Shown here: piece after piece, positions 15,002 through 23,272 of the stretch | Layout of the letters: each line of letters opens with the position of its first letter | Numbering within the stretch: position 1 is the first letter of the stretch | The notes under the pieces: generated by a model | Databases searched by the model: none | Told to the model about the DNA's origin: nothing | Seen by the model: the letters and a program-made list of their open reading frames with translations, nothing else | Position numbers and translations under genes: made by a program | From: a virus | Virus record (IMG/VR): IMGVR_UViG_3300031565_000100 | Span: 1 to 43,012 of that record | Strand: one strand, 5' to 3' | DNA: 43,012 bases

Positions 15002-15817
15002 TTAGAACTTTATTTTGTTGACTGCTTCTACAGTAGCTTCGGCTATTCTGCCCCACTCTACGGGTGAAATATTTTTGTCATTGTCTTGCCCAGGACAGAT
15101 AATTCCAATGGCTCTGGTCCATTCCTCTGCCCTTAGTGCATCATCGTAGCCCTCAGTTTTTTCAACTGTATATTCCCATGCCAGTTGCTTTGACATTGCT
15201 TTGGTCTTTTTGGGAGTAGCGAGGACTGGAGGCTTGGTAACAGGAGCAGGCGGTGTCTCAGTTGGTACTGTGGGTTCTGGCGGAGTCGAAGCCGGGACAG
15301 TAGCCTCAGACTTTACTATAGCCTTTTTTCCTTTAGCCGGTGCTTTGGCAGCTTGAACTTTACCACCAGTGAGAAACTTAGACCACTTCTTGTCAAGATT
15401 CTTTAGCCCCTCAGAATCGAACTTCTTTACAGCACGGCCAGGGACAGCATCATATTCATCTATCCAGTTGACCTTGATCTGTGGCTTTCCCTCATATACA
15501 GATTCTTCAACCCTAAACTGTACCGGAGTTTCAGCATATTGCCCATCGTTAAGTTCGGCAAAAGAATTGCCTGACCAACCAAAAACCTTTTTGATCTGCT
15601 CACAGTTTAGAGTGGCCTGGCCCTTGCTGTCATATAAAACCAGATAGGCTGTGATTTCAGGGTCACCTTCTACCGCATACCATTGCTGATCTTCTGGATC
15701 CCAAACTTCCTGTGCAAATAATGACACACAGAATTGAGGAAACCCATTTCTTGTTTCATTGACGCCCCAATCTGTAGGGGCACCACGATAATTTGCAGCT
15801 TGTGTAATTAAACCCAT
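15002..15817 (-). CDS. Putative single-stranded DNA-binding / replication accessory protein
   Basis: 271 residues, preceded by AGGAGAAAATGT. N-terminal domain (1-140) has the pattern NGFPQFCVSLFAQEVWD, LNCEQIKKVFGWSGNSFAEL, VEESVYEGKPQIKVNWIDEYD, resembling the DUF669-like phage proteins encoded next to RecA-like recombinases and thought to bind ssDNA. Residues about 150-205 are a Pro/Ala/Thr/Lys-rich linker, and the C-terminal about 60 residues form a separate small helical domain (QLAWEYTVEKTEGYDDALRA). The position between RecA-like ATPase and primase supports a replication role. Family assignment is by pattern, so moderate confidence. Confidence 0.55.
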   Translation of the reverse strand: MGLITQAANYRGAPTDWGVNETRNGFPQFCVSLFAQEVWDPEDQQWYAVEGDPEITAYLVLYDSKGQATLNCEQIKKVFGWSGNSFAELNDGQYAETPVQFRVEESVYEGKPQIKVNWIDEYDAVPGRAVKKFDSEGLKNLDKKWSKFLTGGKVQAAKAPAKGKKAIVKSEATVPASTPPEPTVPTETPPAPVTKPPVLATPKKTKAMSKQLAWEYTVEKTEGYDDALRAEEWTRAIGIICPGQDNDKNISPVEWGRIAEATVEAVNKIKF

Positions 15818-15835
15818 ACATTTTCTCCTATTGAA

Positions 15836-16018
15836 TTATCGAACTCTAAAGTATACTTTTACGGGTGTTACTTGTGATTCTTCAAAAAGGTCAATTTCTC
15901 CAGTTGCCAAATGAACAGCACTTTCTCCACCTGAATCTTTGATATACAGTTTTCTTTTGTGCCTAAAATACTGTCCAGTTTTAAGTTCTTCAAACTTTAC
16001 TTTCTTTTGTCTTGCCAT
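15836..16018 (-). CDS. Small basic hypothetical protein
   Basis: 60 residues; start ATG at 16018 has AGGAAAAAACAG upstream and overlaps the 3' end of the SEC-C gene by 29 bases. Beta-rich composition: [44 protein letters not shown]. It resembles small phage proteins of unknown function in replication operons. No motif assigned. Confidence 0.55.
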   Translation of the reverse strand: MARQKKVKFEELKTGQYFRHKRKLYIKDSGGESAVHLATGEIDLFEESQVTPVKVYFRVR

Positions 16019-16184
16019 CTGTTTTTTCCTTATAAATTTTCTGTATTTCTTCAGCTATTAACACTTCCATTATCTTACGGGCAGCATCCTCCACTAAAGC
16101 TTGTTTAATTGGATCACCATGACACTTTTTATACTTCAGCCCGCTTCCACACGGACATTTAGCATTTCTCGGAATCTTACCCAT
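15990..16184 (-). CDS. Small SEC-C zinc-motif protein
   Basis: 64 residues. Residues 9-22 are [14 protein letters not shown], the SEC-C zinc-binding motif first known from the SecA C-terminus, used for protein or nucleic-acid contacts. The rest is a charged helix ([20 protein letters not shown]) and a basic tail. ATG overlaps the end of the RecA-like ATPase gene by eight bases, so the two are probably co-translated. A free-standing SEC-C domain this small is most likely an adaptor; the partner is unknown. Confidence 0.75.
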   Translation of the reverse strand: MGKIPRNAKCPCGSGLKYKKCHGDPIKQALVEDAARKIMEVLIAEEIQKIYKEKTDGKTKESKV

Positions 16185-17013
16185 TGTAATTATCCCCTAA
16201 CAAAAATCTCCAAAGGCTATCATCTTGTGGTGTGTCAAACGAAATAACGGGTTTTCGGAGTGTCCGAGATTTGGCATAAAAATGAACATCCCCATCGGCA
16301 AAAATAACCCTGGTAGTATCGCCAGTAGCCTTACGTTCCTTGACCTGAAACTGCTGGTAGCCGATATGGAATATATGATCAGCCCACTCTGCAACCTGGG
16401 CCATATTGCTTGGTTTTCCGTTGTAAAGTCTTGGACCATATTTCAGATAATCCTCACCACCAGGATACGGTATCTTGTGGCTGTCAGCCTGGCAAATAAG
16501 GATAACGTGCTTGCCCATTCGTTTTAGGCCGTCAAGATCCTGGAGTATACGCGAGAAAGCATCATACAAATGCTTGTAACCTTCATTCCATCCGTATGCT
16601 TTCAAATTAGTAACTGGCTGGCCCTTAGAATTTGGTACGTGTGAAAATAACCAGGGTTCAGCAAGCATTTCCAAATAGGTTGCGGTATCAATGCACACGC
16701 CCTTAGCATCATCAAATAGAGCTATCTGCTGTAAAGCATCACGGACATCTTGATAAGACTTTACTTCAGGCACATAAAGAAGATCCTCGCTGGTAATCGG
16801 GTTTTTTATCTTGGACCCGCCATCGTCCAAACCGATAAATACCATCCCTGTCATTTGGGCAACAAGGGTAGTTTTACCCATACCGGAATCGGCATAAACA
16901 ACAACCTTTTCCCCTTCTTTTTCACCACTCCAGCGTTTTACCGAGAATGTTTTCTTTGGCTTCGGCGGCATTGGTGGTGGTCCAGCGGATTTTTTAATAG
17001 GTAACTTTCCCAT
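16177..17013 (-). CDS. RecA-like ATPase (Sak4-type phage recombinase / AAA_24-like)
   Basis: 278 residues. After a Pro/Lys-rich N-terminus ([17 protein letters not shown]), a Walker A motif lies at residues 41-50 ([10 protein letters not shown]). [13 protein letters not shown] strand and a Walker B-like [12 protein letters not shown] strand follow. [18 protein letters not shown] is the expected sensor-like segment. This is the layout of phage Sak4-type single-strand annealing or recombination ATPases, which load on ssDNA with an SSB. It lies between the PD-(D/E)XK nuclease and the SSB-like gene, making an exonuclease-recombinase-SSB set. AGGAG is upstream of the ATG. Confidence 0.75.
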   Translation of the reverse strand: MGKLPIKKSAGPPPMPPKPKKTFSVKRWSGEKEGEKVVVYADSGMGKTTLVAQMTGMVFIGLDDGGSKIKNPITSEDLLYVPEVKSYQDVRDALQQIALFDDAKGVCIDTATYLEMLAEPWLFSHVPNSKGQPVTNLKAYGWNEGYKHLYDAFSRILQDLDGLKRMGKHVILICQADSHKIPYPGGEDYLKYGPRLYNGKPSNMAQVAEWADHIFHIGYQQFQVKERKATGDTTRVIFADGDVHFYAKSRTLRKPVISFDTPQDDSLWRFLLGDNYNG

Positions 17014-17016
17014 ATT

Positions 17017-18210
17017 TTACTCCTGAATAGAATGTTCTTGTCTGAATATTATTTCAAAACCATCCGGGGGATTATTTGGATCTACTGCCACATCATAGTA
17101 GCAAATAGGAACATAGGGACATCTAAAGGTTGCCTCACACTGAGTATCATTCTGCCACCACAGGCCGCGTTTTTCCATAGCCCTTGCAACCTGGTAGATG
17201 TTATACATTTCCTGCTCAAACTTATCCAATTTATCATCTATTGTTGAGACTTCCCTGCGGGCAAAATAATACTCAGGTCGTGATGCTATATCTGAATATA
17301 ACCTGGCCCCAAACATATCAGGCGTTTCCCGGATAGCAAAGGTTCCTTCTTTAGCTCCAGGTTCTATTTCGGCAGCTACGCCATTTATTCGTATTAGATT
17401 ATCATCAACCTTAAATGGCATCCCACAATATAAACCATCAGTTACAAACTTTTTGCTGTCGGCCTGGGTAAGTTTCTTTGGCCGAATCTGTGGCTTATGC
17501 CAAACATCATGGTATACGCCAGTGATCAATGGATCTGTGGCCGATAGACAGTCCAGCTTACCTTGTGTTTGATACACCCTACCAGCATACGGATATAGAT
17601 TAAACTGAGGATCGAGCCTGAGATGTTGCCAATATAATGAATCCGATTCAATGCTTTTGCTGGTAGACTTATGCTCCATCAGTCTAATCACGCCATTTGA
17701 TAGCCGCACAATCTTGTCGATCTTTCCCAAAACTATAACATCAGGAAGCGTAGCCCCGGTGAGAGGATTACATAATTTTAACCGGAACGGAATTTCAGTA
17801 TCAATGACTTCGATCTCATCATCTTCCCAATATTTCTGATAGGCCAAAAAGCTATAGTAGAGGATATTGCGTTCCACTTCCCATTCATCAGTTGATTTAT
17901 TGATTGGGCATGTTTCATACGCTGCATTGAGATACCTGGTGACAGCCTCAACAGGATCAGGCATAGCACCTGTACCATCACAGATAGGACATTTTCCGTG
18001 CCCCCCACCACCAGCACAATTTGGGCACATAGCCCCCTCTGGAGTGTTGCCAATCTCCAGAACACTATGCCAATTACTTCCCATTCGCAGGGCATCCGTT
18101 TCTTCAATGGGCCGCAGGCCCATAACGTATGCGTATTTGCACCGCATGGGACATGCCTTGAAACATTTCAACCAGGATGCAGACAATCGCCATTCATCTC
18201 TTTGGGTCAT
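17017..18210 (-). CDS. PD-(D/E)XK exonuclease of Cas4/AddB type with zinc-finger insertion and Fe-S-type cysteines
   Basis: 397 residues. N-terminus LSASWLKCFKACPMRCKYAY is the usual start of Cas4/AddB-like nucleases. Nuclease residues: D165 in GKIDKI, E179 and K181 in RLMEHKST, and Q202 with Y206 in DPQFNLYPY. Cysteines C16/C20/C24 near the start and C358, C364, C370 near the end fit the one-plus-three arrangement of a 4Fe-4S clasp. Residues 62-81 carry an extra CPNC...CPICDGTG DnaJ-like zinc module. ATGA-coupled to the VRR-NUC gene upstream. Probably resects DNA ends for the RecA-like ATPase. Confidence 0.8.
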   Translation of the reverse strand: MTQRDEWRLSASWLKCFKACPMRCKYAYVMGLRPIEETDALRMGSNWHSVLEIGNTPEGAMCPNCAGGGGHGKCPICDGTGAMPDPVEAVTRYLNAAYETCPINKSTDEWEVERNILYYSFLAYQKYWEDDEIEVIDTEIPFRLKLCNPLTGATLPDVIVLGKIDKIVRLSNGVIRLMEHKSTSKSIESDSLYWQHLRLDPQFNLYPYAGRVYQTQGKLDCLSATDPLITGVYHDVWHKPQIRPKKLTQADSKKFVTDGLYCGMPFKVDDNLIRINGVAAEIEPGAKEGTFAIRETPDMFGARLYSDIASRPEYYFARREVSTIDDKLDKFEQEMYNIYQVARAMEKRGLWWQNDTQCEATFRCPYVPICYYDVAVDPNNPPDGFEIIFRQEHSIQE

Positions 18211-18821
18211 TCTATTATCCTCAATTCAATTAGCTTAGTTCTGAGTTCATCTGCCGAATGAACAAGCAGGTATACGCCATTATTTGCTTCTATATTAGCC
18301 TGAAACCATTCTTGATCCGGGCTTTGCTTGCCGCCTACTCTACGCTTTACTTCAATAGCCAGGAATTTGCCATCAGGACAAATGCCAATAATGTCTGAAG
18401 ATCCTTTGGTCCCAAAGCCGATATATCTTGATCCCATTTGAAATACGCCAGTATTATTACGCCAGGCGAATATGCCAACTTTTTTTAGAAACGCTTTACA
18501 CTCTTTAAGTACAGTCGCTTCGAGATCTTTTTTGGGCTTTCTTGGTTTTCGTTCTGGAATTTTGGGCGTAACATCCAGTTGAGGATCAAATGTCACTTCA
18601 AGAGCAAGGGCATCTGGACTAAAATTGAGCTTTTGTGCTGCCATTTTCCAGCCAGCTTCCCATAGTTTATATGCTTCTGTTCCTGGACGATATGGATTTG
18701 GTATTGCAAGTGTTGATTCAGGATTATATGCTTTACCACCCTCGGCCATGATAGCGAATTTCTTTGCTTGCTTTTGTAGTTTAGCCTTTTCTATTAGGAT
18801 ATTTTGCCGTCTATTTCTCAT
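18207..18821 (-). CDS. VRR-NUC domain nuclease
   Basis: 204 residues. C-terminal half (about 100-200) matches the VRR-NUC fold of the PD-(D/E)XK superfamily: ATVLKECKAFLKK, GIFAWRNNTGVFQ, GTKGSSDIIGICPDGK with catalytic Asp, FLAIEVKRRVGGKQSPDQ with E-x-K, and NNGVYLLVHS. The N-terminal half is a linker-like basic segment unique to this protein. Such proteins act on branched or flap DNA in phage replication. Start overlaps the polymerase gene by 11 bases and its stop is coupled to the Cas4-like nuclease. Confidence 0.8.
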   Translation of the reverse strand: MRNRRQNILIEKAKLQKQAKKFAIMAEGGKAYNPESTLAIPNPYRPGTEAYKLWEAGWKMAAQKLNFSPDALALEVTFDPQLDVTPKIPERKPRKPKKDLEATVLKECKAFLKKVGIFAWRNNTGVFQMGSRYIGFGTKGSSDIIGICPDGKFLAIEVKRRVGGKQSPDQEWFQANIEANNGVYLLVHSADELRTKLIELRIIE

Positions 18822-19686
18822 ATTTCTTTCCCGTTGCTATTTCAACATCTACTGGTAATCCCGCTGCCCACTCCGGTACAGACTTCATTATCTGTTCTAC
18901 AATCATAGAAGTAAGCAATATATCTTTATCGGGTACAATACATACCACTTCATCGTGGACATGGAGCACAATAGGTATGCCCTGTTTTTCTATTTCCAAT
19001 ATCCACCACCCCAACAGGTCACGGGCTATGGCCTGGATTATGTTCTCCACCAGGCTACCACCCCACAGTGCTCCATAATGCCACCGGATTTCAGATCTAT
19101 TGAGGGTCCGTTTGAGCCGGGCGTGGCGGTATCTGAGGCATCGACCCGATGGAAGTTGGATTATGGCTGTTCCATCTTCATTCCAAAAAGTAAGCAATGT
19201 TTTGGCTACCCATCCTTCAGACACAAAGTCACTACCGTAAGCCATTACTTTATCTGGATATTTCAACACCCACTTAAAACACTTTTCAACCGTATTCCAT
19301 AGTTTAGGGATTCTGGCATACTTACTACGATACGTATCTATAATATACTTTATGAATGGAAGATTATATTGCCCAGATTCAAATAGGGGTCTAAGTGCAT
19401 CATTCTCCAGACATCGAGAATAAAATTTGTCAGCACCCATCCCGTATCCTGCACCAAGTATGGCATCTTTTCCAAATCCACGCCGCAACTTCAGCAGCTT
19501 CGCAACAGGCTCAGGATCAGTTTCATTCGGCTTGTGAATATGACATTTGAATAATTCTGCTGCAAGGGTAGAATATATATCTTCATTGTTGGCAAAGCCC
19601 TGGGTAAGATCATCTTGACCGGCTAACCATGCCAATGCCCTTGCTTCAATCTGAGCAGAATCAGCTATGATCATAGATTCATTCAT
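18811..19686 (-). CDS. Family A DNA polymerase, palm/fingers subunit (C-terminal half of a split polymerase)
   Basis: 291 residues. Motif A is IIADSAQIEARALAW (D9, E14, R16), motif B is RRGFGKDAILGAGYG (R69, K73, Y81), followed by QAIARDLL near 218-225 and motif C HVHDEVV (H244, D245, E246). All polymerase catalytic residues are therefore here, but the thumb and exonuclease are in the upstream gene. The start ATG overlaps the stop of that gene (ATGA at 19683-19686). Together the two make about 676 residues, a normal family A length, so nothing seems missing. Two subunits probably assemble into one enzyme; motif A has Ser-Ala in place of the common Tyr-Ser. Confidence 0.88.
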   Translation of the reverse strand: MNESMIIADSAQIEARALAWLAGQDDLTQGFANNEDIYSTLAAELFKCHIHKPNETDPEPVAKLLKLRRGFGKDAILGAGYGMGADKFYSRCLENDALRPLFESGQYNLPFIKYIIDTYRSKYARIPKLWNTVEKCFKWVLKYPDKVMAYGSDFVSEGWVAKTLLTFWNEDGTAIIQLPSGRCLRYRHARLKRTLNRSEIRWHYGALWGGSLVENIIQAIARDLLGWWILEIEKQGIPIVLHVHDEVVCIVPDKDILLTSMIVEQIMKSVPEWAAGLPVDVEIATGKKYEK

Positions 19687-20840
19687 TCGGTTATTATCAA
19701 CTCCCGTATTTGCCCGATCAATGGATGCAATGCTCTCATTCTACCCCGGCCACCAAAGTTTTGCGGATTTATGCCTTGGGTTCCACTCCAACGGCCCGTA
19801 TGTCCACCATAATAATATAGAGGTATCCGCAGTTTACCTCCAGAGGCTTTGGCTTGGGCAACCATAGACTTGATACGTTTTATATGATTGGGCCAGGAAC
19901 TTATGGCCTGTTTTGCTATTGCTAATTGTCTAACCTCTGGATTCTTATGCTGGAGAAGATACTTCATTCCATCATCATTCTGTGCCAGGGCCGGTATTTT
20001 TCCAGGACCAGTGATCGGGATCATGTTTTTAGTAGGTTCGCCTGGTTTTACTGGTAATAGTTCCTTGCCCAAAGCCTCTTGAATTATCCTGGCGAACGAA
20101 ATGTCACCCGATATATCTTCAGCCGTATGCCCTGTAGCTTCGACAGCAGCATCCAATTCTGCTTGCATTTGTTCTATTAGTTCTTTGGCTTTAGCATAAT
20201 CTAATGTCAACCGGGGTTCAAGATACATTTTCAGAGTATGCCGCTGAAGCGGTATTTCAAGTTCTGGATTTGTGAGTAATGGTAGAAACTTTCGGAATAA
20301 TTCTACTTCTATTTCAATATCATTGCGACAATACTCAACCATAGCTGCTATATCAATTTCGGCTGTATGCTTACCGAGGAATTGTTTAGTATCACCTTTC
20401 GGCTGTAAACCACAGGCAGGAGCTACATCCTTCATTTTATGACTCATACGAGCATCATAATATCGCAATAGATTATCAATATCAATAATATACAGTGGTA
20501 CAATGCCAAAATGGACTTGCATTAGGGTAATATCAAACATTGCATTTTTGACTACTACAGTACAGCGTTCCAGGTTCTTGCCGTAATTTGTTTGCAATAT
20601 ATTGATCCATTGGCTTATCCTATCTGCATCTATGAATTGAGAATTAGCGTTGACCGCAGCAAATGGCTGGTGCATTTCAAATATGCCGAAACCGTGTAAT
20701 TCAAAACGAGGATCGGTCAGGTATTCTATCGTTGACATTTTACTAAGGCTGTACTTGCTGTCGAAATACGTTTCAAAATCAATGATCAGGGCCGTTGTGG
20801 GCCAATTAACAGATTGTAGAACATCTTGCCAGTTCATCAT
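19683..20840 (-). CDS. Family A DNA polymerase, 3'-5' exonuclease and thumb subunit (N-terminal half of a split polymerase)
   Basis: 385 residues from ATG at 20840, chosen because it overlaps the stop of the upstream gene (ATGA); an ATG five codons earlier is possible. Proofreading exonuclease motifs: IIDFETYF with D21 and E23 (Exo I), VVKNAMFDITLM with D103 (Exo II), EYCRNDIEIEV with Y170 and D174 (Exo III). A helical thumb follows. The C-terminus HTGRWSGTQGINPQNF is the conserved polymerase segment just before motif A, ending in LIGQIRELIITE. The protein then stops, and motif A begins in the next gene. Works with it at the replication fork. Confidence 0.88.
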   Translation of the reverse strand: MMNWQDVLQSVNWPTTALIIDFETYFDSKYSLSKMSTIEYLTDPRFELHGFGIFEMHQPFAAVNANSQFIDADRISQWINILQTNYGKNLERCTVVVKNAMFDITLMQVHFGIVPLYIIDIDNLLRYYDARMSHKMKDVAPACGLQPKGDTKQFLGKHTAEIDIAAMVEYCRNDIEIEVELFRKFLPLLTNPELEIPLQRHTLKMYLEPRLTLDYAKAKELIEQMQAELDAAVEATGHTAEDISGDISFARIIQEALGKELLPVKPGEPTKNMIPITGPGKIPALAQNDDGMKYLLQHKNPEVRQLAIAKQAISSWPNHIKRIKSMVAQAKASGGKLRIPLYYYGGHTGRWSGTQGINPQNFGGRGRMRALHPLIGQIRELIITE

Positions 20841-21016
20841 ATAAAATCTGGACAATCGGCGGGTATAATGTGGTAGGTATAAGAGTTTAAGTGTTCAAAC
20901 CGCCAAACACATTCTAACCAGCACCACCTACCATCTTTAAGTTGAACAGGATACCACGCAAACCATTTTGTTTGCCGGTGTATTTTTTGTTCTTTGTATG
21001 TTTTACCCCATATCAT
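20837..21016 (-). CDS. Small Trp-rich hypothetical protein
   Basis: 59 residues beginning MIWGKTYKEQ and containing WFAWYPVQLKDGRWCWLECVW. It is flanked on both sides by ATGA overlaps (start at 21014-21016 with the upstream gene, stop at 20837-20839 with the polymerase exonuclease half), which strongly supports translation. The aromatic sheet-like pattern resembles small phage proteins of unknown role. Function not assigned. Confidence 0.6.
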   Translation of the reverse strand: MIWGKTYKEQKIHRQTKWFAWYPVQLKDGRWCWLECVWRFEHLNSYTYHIIPADCPDFI

Positions 21017-21309
21017 CTCACATCCTCCAAGTTCACGGCGTCAAGTTCACTTATAGGTCCATTCTCCAAACGCTTTTTGTTTTCATAAGGATTCATTACA
21101 GCATTGTTATACTCATCAAGGGCATCAGCTAAAATTGATTTTCCTTCGCTACGGGCCATATAATTATACGCAGGACATGCATATTTAACCCATTCATGCG
21201 CTAACTTTGAAATAGCATAGGTAATGTCGCCCTTAAATAAGTGTTTATTTAAGATTTCAGCAATCGCTTTATCAATATCAACTCTACGTTCAGGGTCTAT
21301 GTACGGCAT
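21013..21309 (-). CDS. Conserved phage protein of the MPYI family (DUF6899-like)
   Basis: 98 residues beginning MPYIDPERRVDIDKAIAEIL, with KGDITYAISKLAHEWVKY and LADALDEYNNAVMNPYENKK. The opening MPYI..R..(I/L)D..I and the G(D/E)(I/L)(T/N)YAI block are characteristic of a common small phage protein family without assigned function, usually encoded with replication genes. Start overlaps the stop of the upstream gene (TAATG). Confidence 0.6.
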   Translation of the reverse strand: MPYIDPERRVDIDKAIAEILNKHLFKGDITYAISKLAHEWVKYACPAYNYMARSEGKSILADALDEYNNAVMNPYENKKRLENGPISELDAVNLEDVR

Positions 21310-21704
21310 TATTTTTTCTCCAATTCATAGCCTTTAATTCTATCACCTTCGAGCACAAAAGCATCCAGTCCTCGCCCATCTATTTCTTCAAGCTGATCCA
21401 GGACTTTTTCAAATTTTCCATGATCGCTCCCGCCACTCCATAAAAAACAGGCATGTTGAACTAATGCAAGTACACACGCCCGTTTTCTTCCTCGCTGTGC
21501 TTTGGGAGCAGTATATTGAAATACTGGATAGGTATCGGGAGCACTATCAAGACAATTAGCAAACCGTAACAATGAATCGGCATCACCTGGGTGTTGTTTT
21601 GCTATTGTGCTGCTTAGTGCCTGGAGCACACGTAGAAAGCGTACCCGCAGGGCTACTTCTTCCTGGTACTTTTCAAAATCTCCAAAGGGTGTTTCTTTAA
21701 TCAT
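21309..21704 (-). CDS. Hypothetical protein
   Basis: 131 residues from ATG at 21704, with GGAG nine bases upstream. Mainly helical (FEKYQEEVALRVRFLRVLQA, SLLRFANCLDSAPD), with a basic patch KAQRGRKRACVL and an acidic C-terminal helix (KFEKVLDQLEEIDGRG). No domain recognised. Position within the replication operon, TAATG-coupled to the MPYI-family gene. Confidence 0.55.
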   Translation of the reverse strand: MIKETPFGDFEKYQEEVALRVRFLRVLQALSSTIAKQHPGDADSLLRFANCLDSAPDTYPVFQYTAPKAQRGRKRACVLALVQHACFLWSGGSDHGKFEKVLDQLEEIDGRGLDAFVLEGDRIKGYELEKK

Positions 21705-21900
21705 TTTTCCATCTCCAAACTGCAAAATAGATTTTGAAGCACAAAATTTCCATTGAAATAACGAAATATTTGGTTTTTGTAAAAAAGGGTTCGCAAACCC
21801 AGGAAATGCAGAATGGAAAGGCTATATTTCCATTTTTCCTATCAAAAGTATGACCAATATAAAGATGATAATCAGGATTTTTTCCCCAATGAAATTCCAT
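21697..21900 (-). CDS. Small hypothetical protein
   Basis: 67 residues with a strong ribosome site (GGGAGG) upstream of ATG 21900. N-terminal part MEFHWGKNPDYHLYIGHTFD is polar; the remainder is aromatic and hydrophobic (ISWVCEPFFTKTKYFVISME). The second half partly overlaps the leader of the next gene. Function unknown. Confidence 0.45.
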   Translation of the reverse strand: MEFHWGKNPDYHLYIGHTFDRKNGNIAFPFCISWVCEPFFTKTKYFVISMEILCFKIYFAVWRWKND

Positions 21901-21903
21901 TAT

Positions 21904-22068
21904 TTATTCCTCCCACGTAAATTTGGTAATGCGTATCATAAAGCATAAAAACAATATAAATAGGTGGCGGCAATAAAAACCCCGATCATAACCTATTCCC
22001 AGGGCTAAAGCCCATCTTCGCAGTCCATAGCTAATTTGAAGCTGGTATCGCCCGCGATCAAATATCAT
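21904..22068 (-). CDS. Small basic/hydrophobic protein
   Basis: 54 residues starting MIFDRGRYQLQISYGLRRWA, with a hydrophobic segment HLFILFLCFMIRITKF. Start ATG at 22068 overlaps the upstream stop (TAATG) and the stop lies just inside the next gene's ribosome-site region. The start resembles small phage proteins with a (M)xF(D/R)RGRYxLxxxxG motif. Possible membrane association. Function unknown. Confidence 0.5.
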   Translation of the reverse strand: MIFDRGRYQLQISYGLRRWALALGIGYDRGFYCRHLFILFLCFMIRITKFTWEE

Positions 22069-22322
22069 TAACTATCCCCCCTTACTGAAATATTAACATC
22101 CACAAACCTATCAATATTGCAGAGTGTACCTGCGTTTTCCCAAGTAGCAATCGGGCTATCAGCAAGTATAATCGCGGAATAGGTAATGAGATAAAGACCA
22201 TATCCACCTTGGCTACATGTGCCCAAAAAAGCAGTTCTTGTCTCCTTGAAATTTGCTCCTATAAGCTGGCCGACATGACAGATTTGTTTCCCCTGATTTT
22301 TAGATTGATCTACAAAATTCAT
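22068..22322 (-). CDS. Hypothetical protein
   Basis: 84 residues, coupled on both sides (ATGA at its start, TAATG at its end). Contains AFLGTCSQGGYGLYLITYSAII and a final NIDRFVDVNISVRGDS; beta-rich and soluble. Sequence of this kind is found in small phage proteins of unknown role. No motif assigned. Confidence 0.5.
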   Translation of the reverse strand: MNFVDQSKNQGKQICHVGQLIGANFKETRTAFLGTCSQGGYGLYLITYSAIILADSPIATWENAGTLCNIDRFVDVNISVRGDS

Positions 22323-22468
22323 AATCCACGCTCCAAAATAATTTCAACATAGGCATCTTCATTCGGTTTGACAATACGCTTGACCTCAGCGATCTGACAA
22401 TCATTTATTTTAACCTGATCTAAACATGCAAATTCCTCTAACGCTTGTACCAATTCTTCAACAGTCAT
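22319..22468 (-). CDS. Small acidic hypothetical protein
   Basis: 49 residues: MTVEELVQALEEFACLDQVK then VKRIVKPNEDAYVEIILERGL. Start and stop both form ATGA overlaps with neighbours, so it belongs to the chain of coupled small genes at 22.0-22.9 kb. A helix followed by a small beta segment; function unknown. Confidence 0.55.
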   Translation of the reverse strand: MTVEELVQALEEFACLDQVKINDCQIAEVKRIVKPNEDAYVEIILERGL

Positions 22469-22695
22469 TCTCCAGCATCCTTATACACTTGACGACCAGC
22501 TAATTCATTAGCTTTAATCCTGAGCTTCTTTCGTTTTACTTCACAGAAGGCACATTTACAAATATTTTCAGCCGCACAATGATTACAATCACAACCCTCT
22601 GGATGTGACCTGGGAAGTGCAAATTTCTTAGTATGGATCAGTTCCCAATTAACCCGATATAATTCACTTGTGGGCTTTTGCTTTTCGTTGATCAT
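22465..22695 (-). CDS. Small Cys-rich, probably zinc-binding protein
   Basis: 76 residues with a clustered cysteine/histidine segment, HPEGCDCNHCAAENICKCAFC (seven cysteines around residues 35-51), followed by a basic helix KRKKLRIKANELAG. Likely coordinates zinc and may bind nucleic acid or protein. ATGA-coupled to the next gene. No named family. Confidence 0.55.
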   Translation of the reverse strand: MINEKQKPTSELYRVNWELIHTKKFALPRSHPEGCDCNHCAAENICKCAFCEVKRKKLRIKANELAGRQVYKDAGE

Positions 22696-22801
22696 TCTGT
22701 ATTTGCCAATACTTTTTTAATAGATATTGTCCATGCAATCTAAATTTTTTAGGACAAGCCGCATATTTTTTACATGCTGTTTCTTCTATGTAAAAGTTCA
22801 T
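22664..22801 (-). CDS. Small hypothetical protein
   Basis: 45 residues beginning MNFYIEETACKKYAACPKKF, with GGAG nine bases upstream and its ATG overlapping the stop of the preceding tiny gene (ATGA). It overlaps the next gene by 32 bases. Two cysteines and many lysines; no function assigned. Support is mainly the ribosome site and coupling. Confidence 0.45.
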   Translation of the reverse strand: MNFYIEETACKKYAACPKKFRLHGQYLLKKYWQIQNDQRKAKAHK

Positions 22802-22902
22802 TTATTCTTTCTCCGGCCCCAGGCTGAAGCAGTCAGACCCTTTAGGAGCTTTCGCCTTGCTTTTTTGCGTTCATTTCGTGACGGTTTTATTTTCTTGGAC
22901 AT
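22798..22902 (-). CDS. Very small, highly basic protein
   Basis: 34 residues, MSKKIKPSRNERKKARRKLL then KGLTASAWGRRKNK, about 40 percent Lys/Arg. AGGGAAAAAG precedes the ATG and the stop is ATGA-coupled to the next gene. It starts inside the 3' end of the HAD gene. A nucleic-acid-binding or charge-neutralising peptide is plausible. Confidence 0.45.
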   Translation of the reverse strand: MSKKIKPSRNERKKARRKLLKGLTASAWGRRKNK

Positions 22903-23272
22903 CTTTTTCCCTGATCATTTTCAAAGTTTCTTGTGCTGTTTCTAACCAATCACCTTTATGCTGAACAGCCCGATCATCTATATATGCCATTGCAAATGGT
23001 TTACCAGGATTTACAAGAATTTCATCATAGGGGAGGTTGTGAACTGACATATATGTTTCTATAATAGAAAGATGTTTACATTGGGATGCAAAACCCCAAT
23101 TTTTATTAATCCTAATAGAATGAATCACTATCTCAAAGCCTGCATTTTTTAGCTTTTGTAATCCCTCTTGAACATGCGGTTCTGGTGGTCCAGTATCAGG
23201 AAAGGCAAAACCACAGATTGTTCCATCAAAGTCAACAATAATACGCTTTGGATAGGGCCTATCATTTTCCAT
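22871..23272 (-). CDS. HAD-superfamily phosphatase
   Basis: 133 residues from ATG at 23272 (a GTG ten codons earlier is possible). HAD motif I is IIVDFDGTIC (D14, D16). A GFEIVIHSIR segment is motif II-like, and KPFAMAYIDDRAVQH gives the motif IV Asp-Asp pair. The small size matches single-domain phage HAD proteins that act as nucleotide or polynucleotide 3'/5'-phosphatases. It overlaps the metallophosphoesterase gene by 11 bases, which suggests a joint role in nucleotide or DNA-end processing. Substrate not determinable. Confidence 0.75.
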   Translation of the reverse strand: MENDRPYPKRIIVDFDGTICGFAFPDTGPPEPHVQEGLQKLKNAGFEIVIHSIRINKNWGFASQCKHLSIIETYMSVHNLPYDEILVNPGKPFAMAYIDDRAVQHKGDWLETAQETLKMIREKDVQENKTVTK

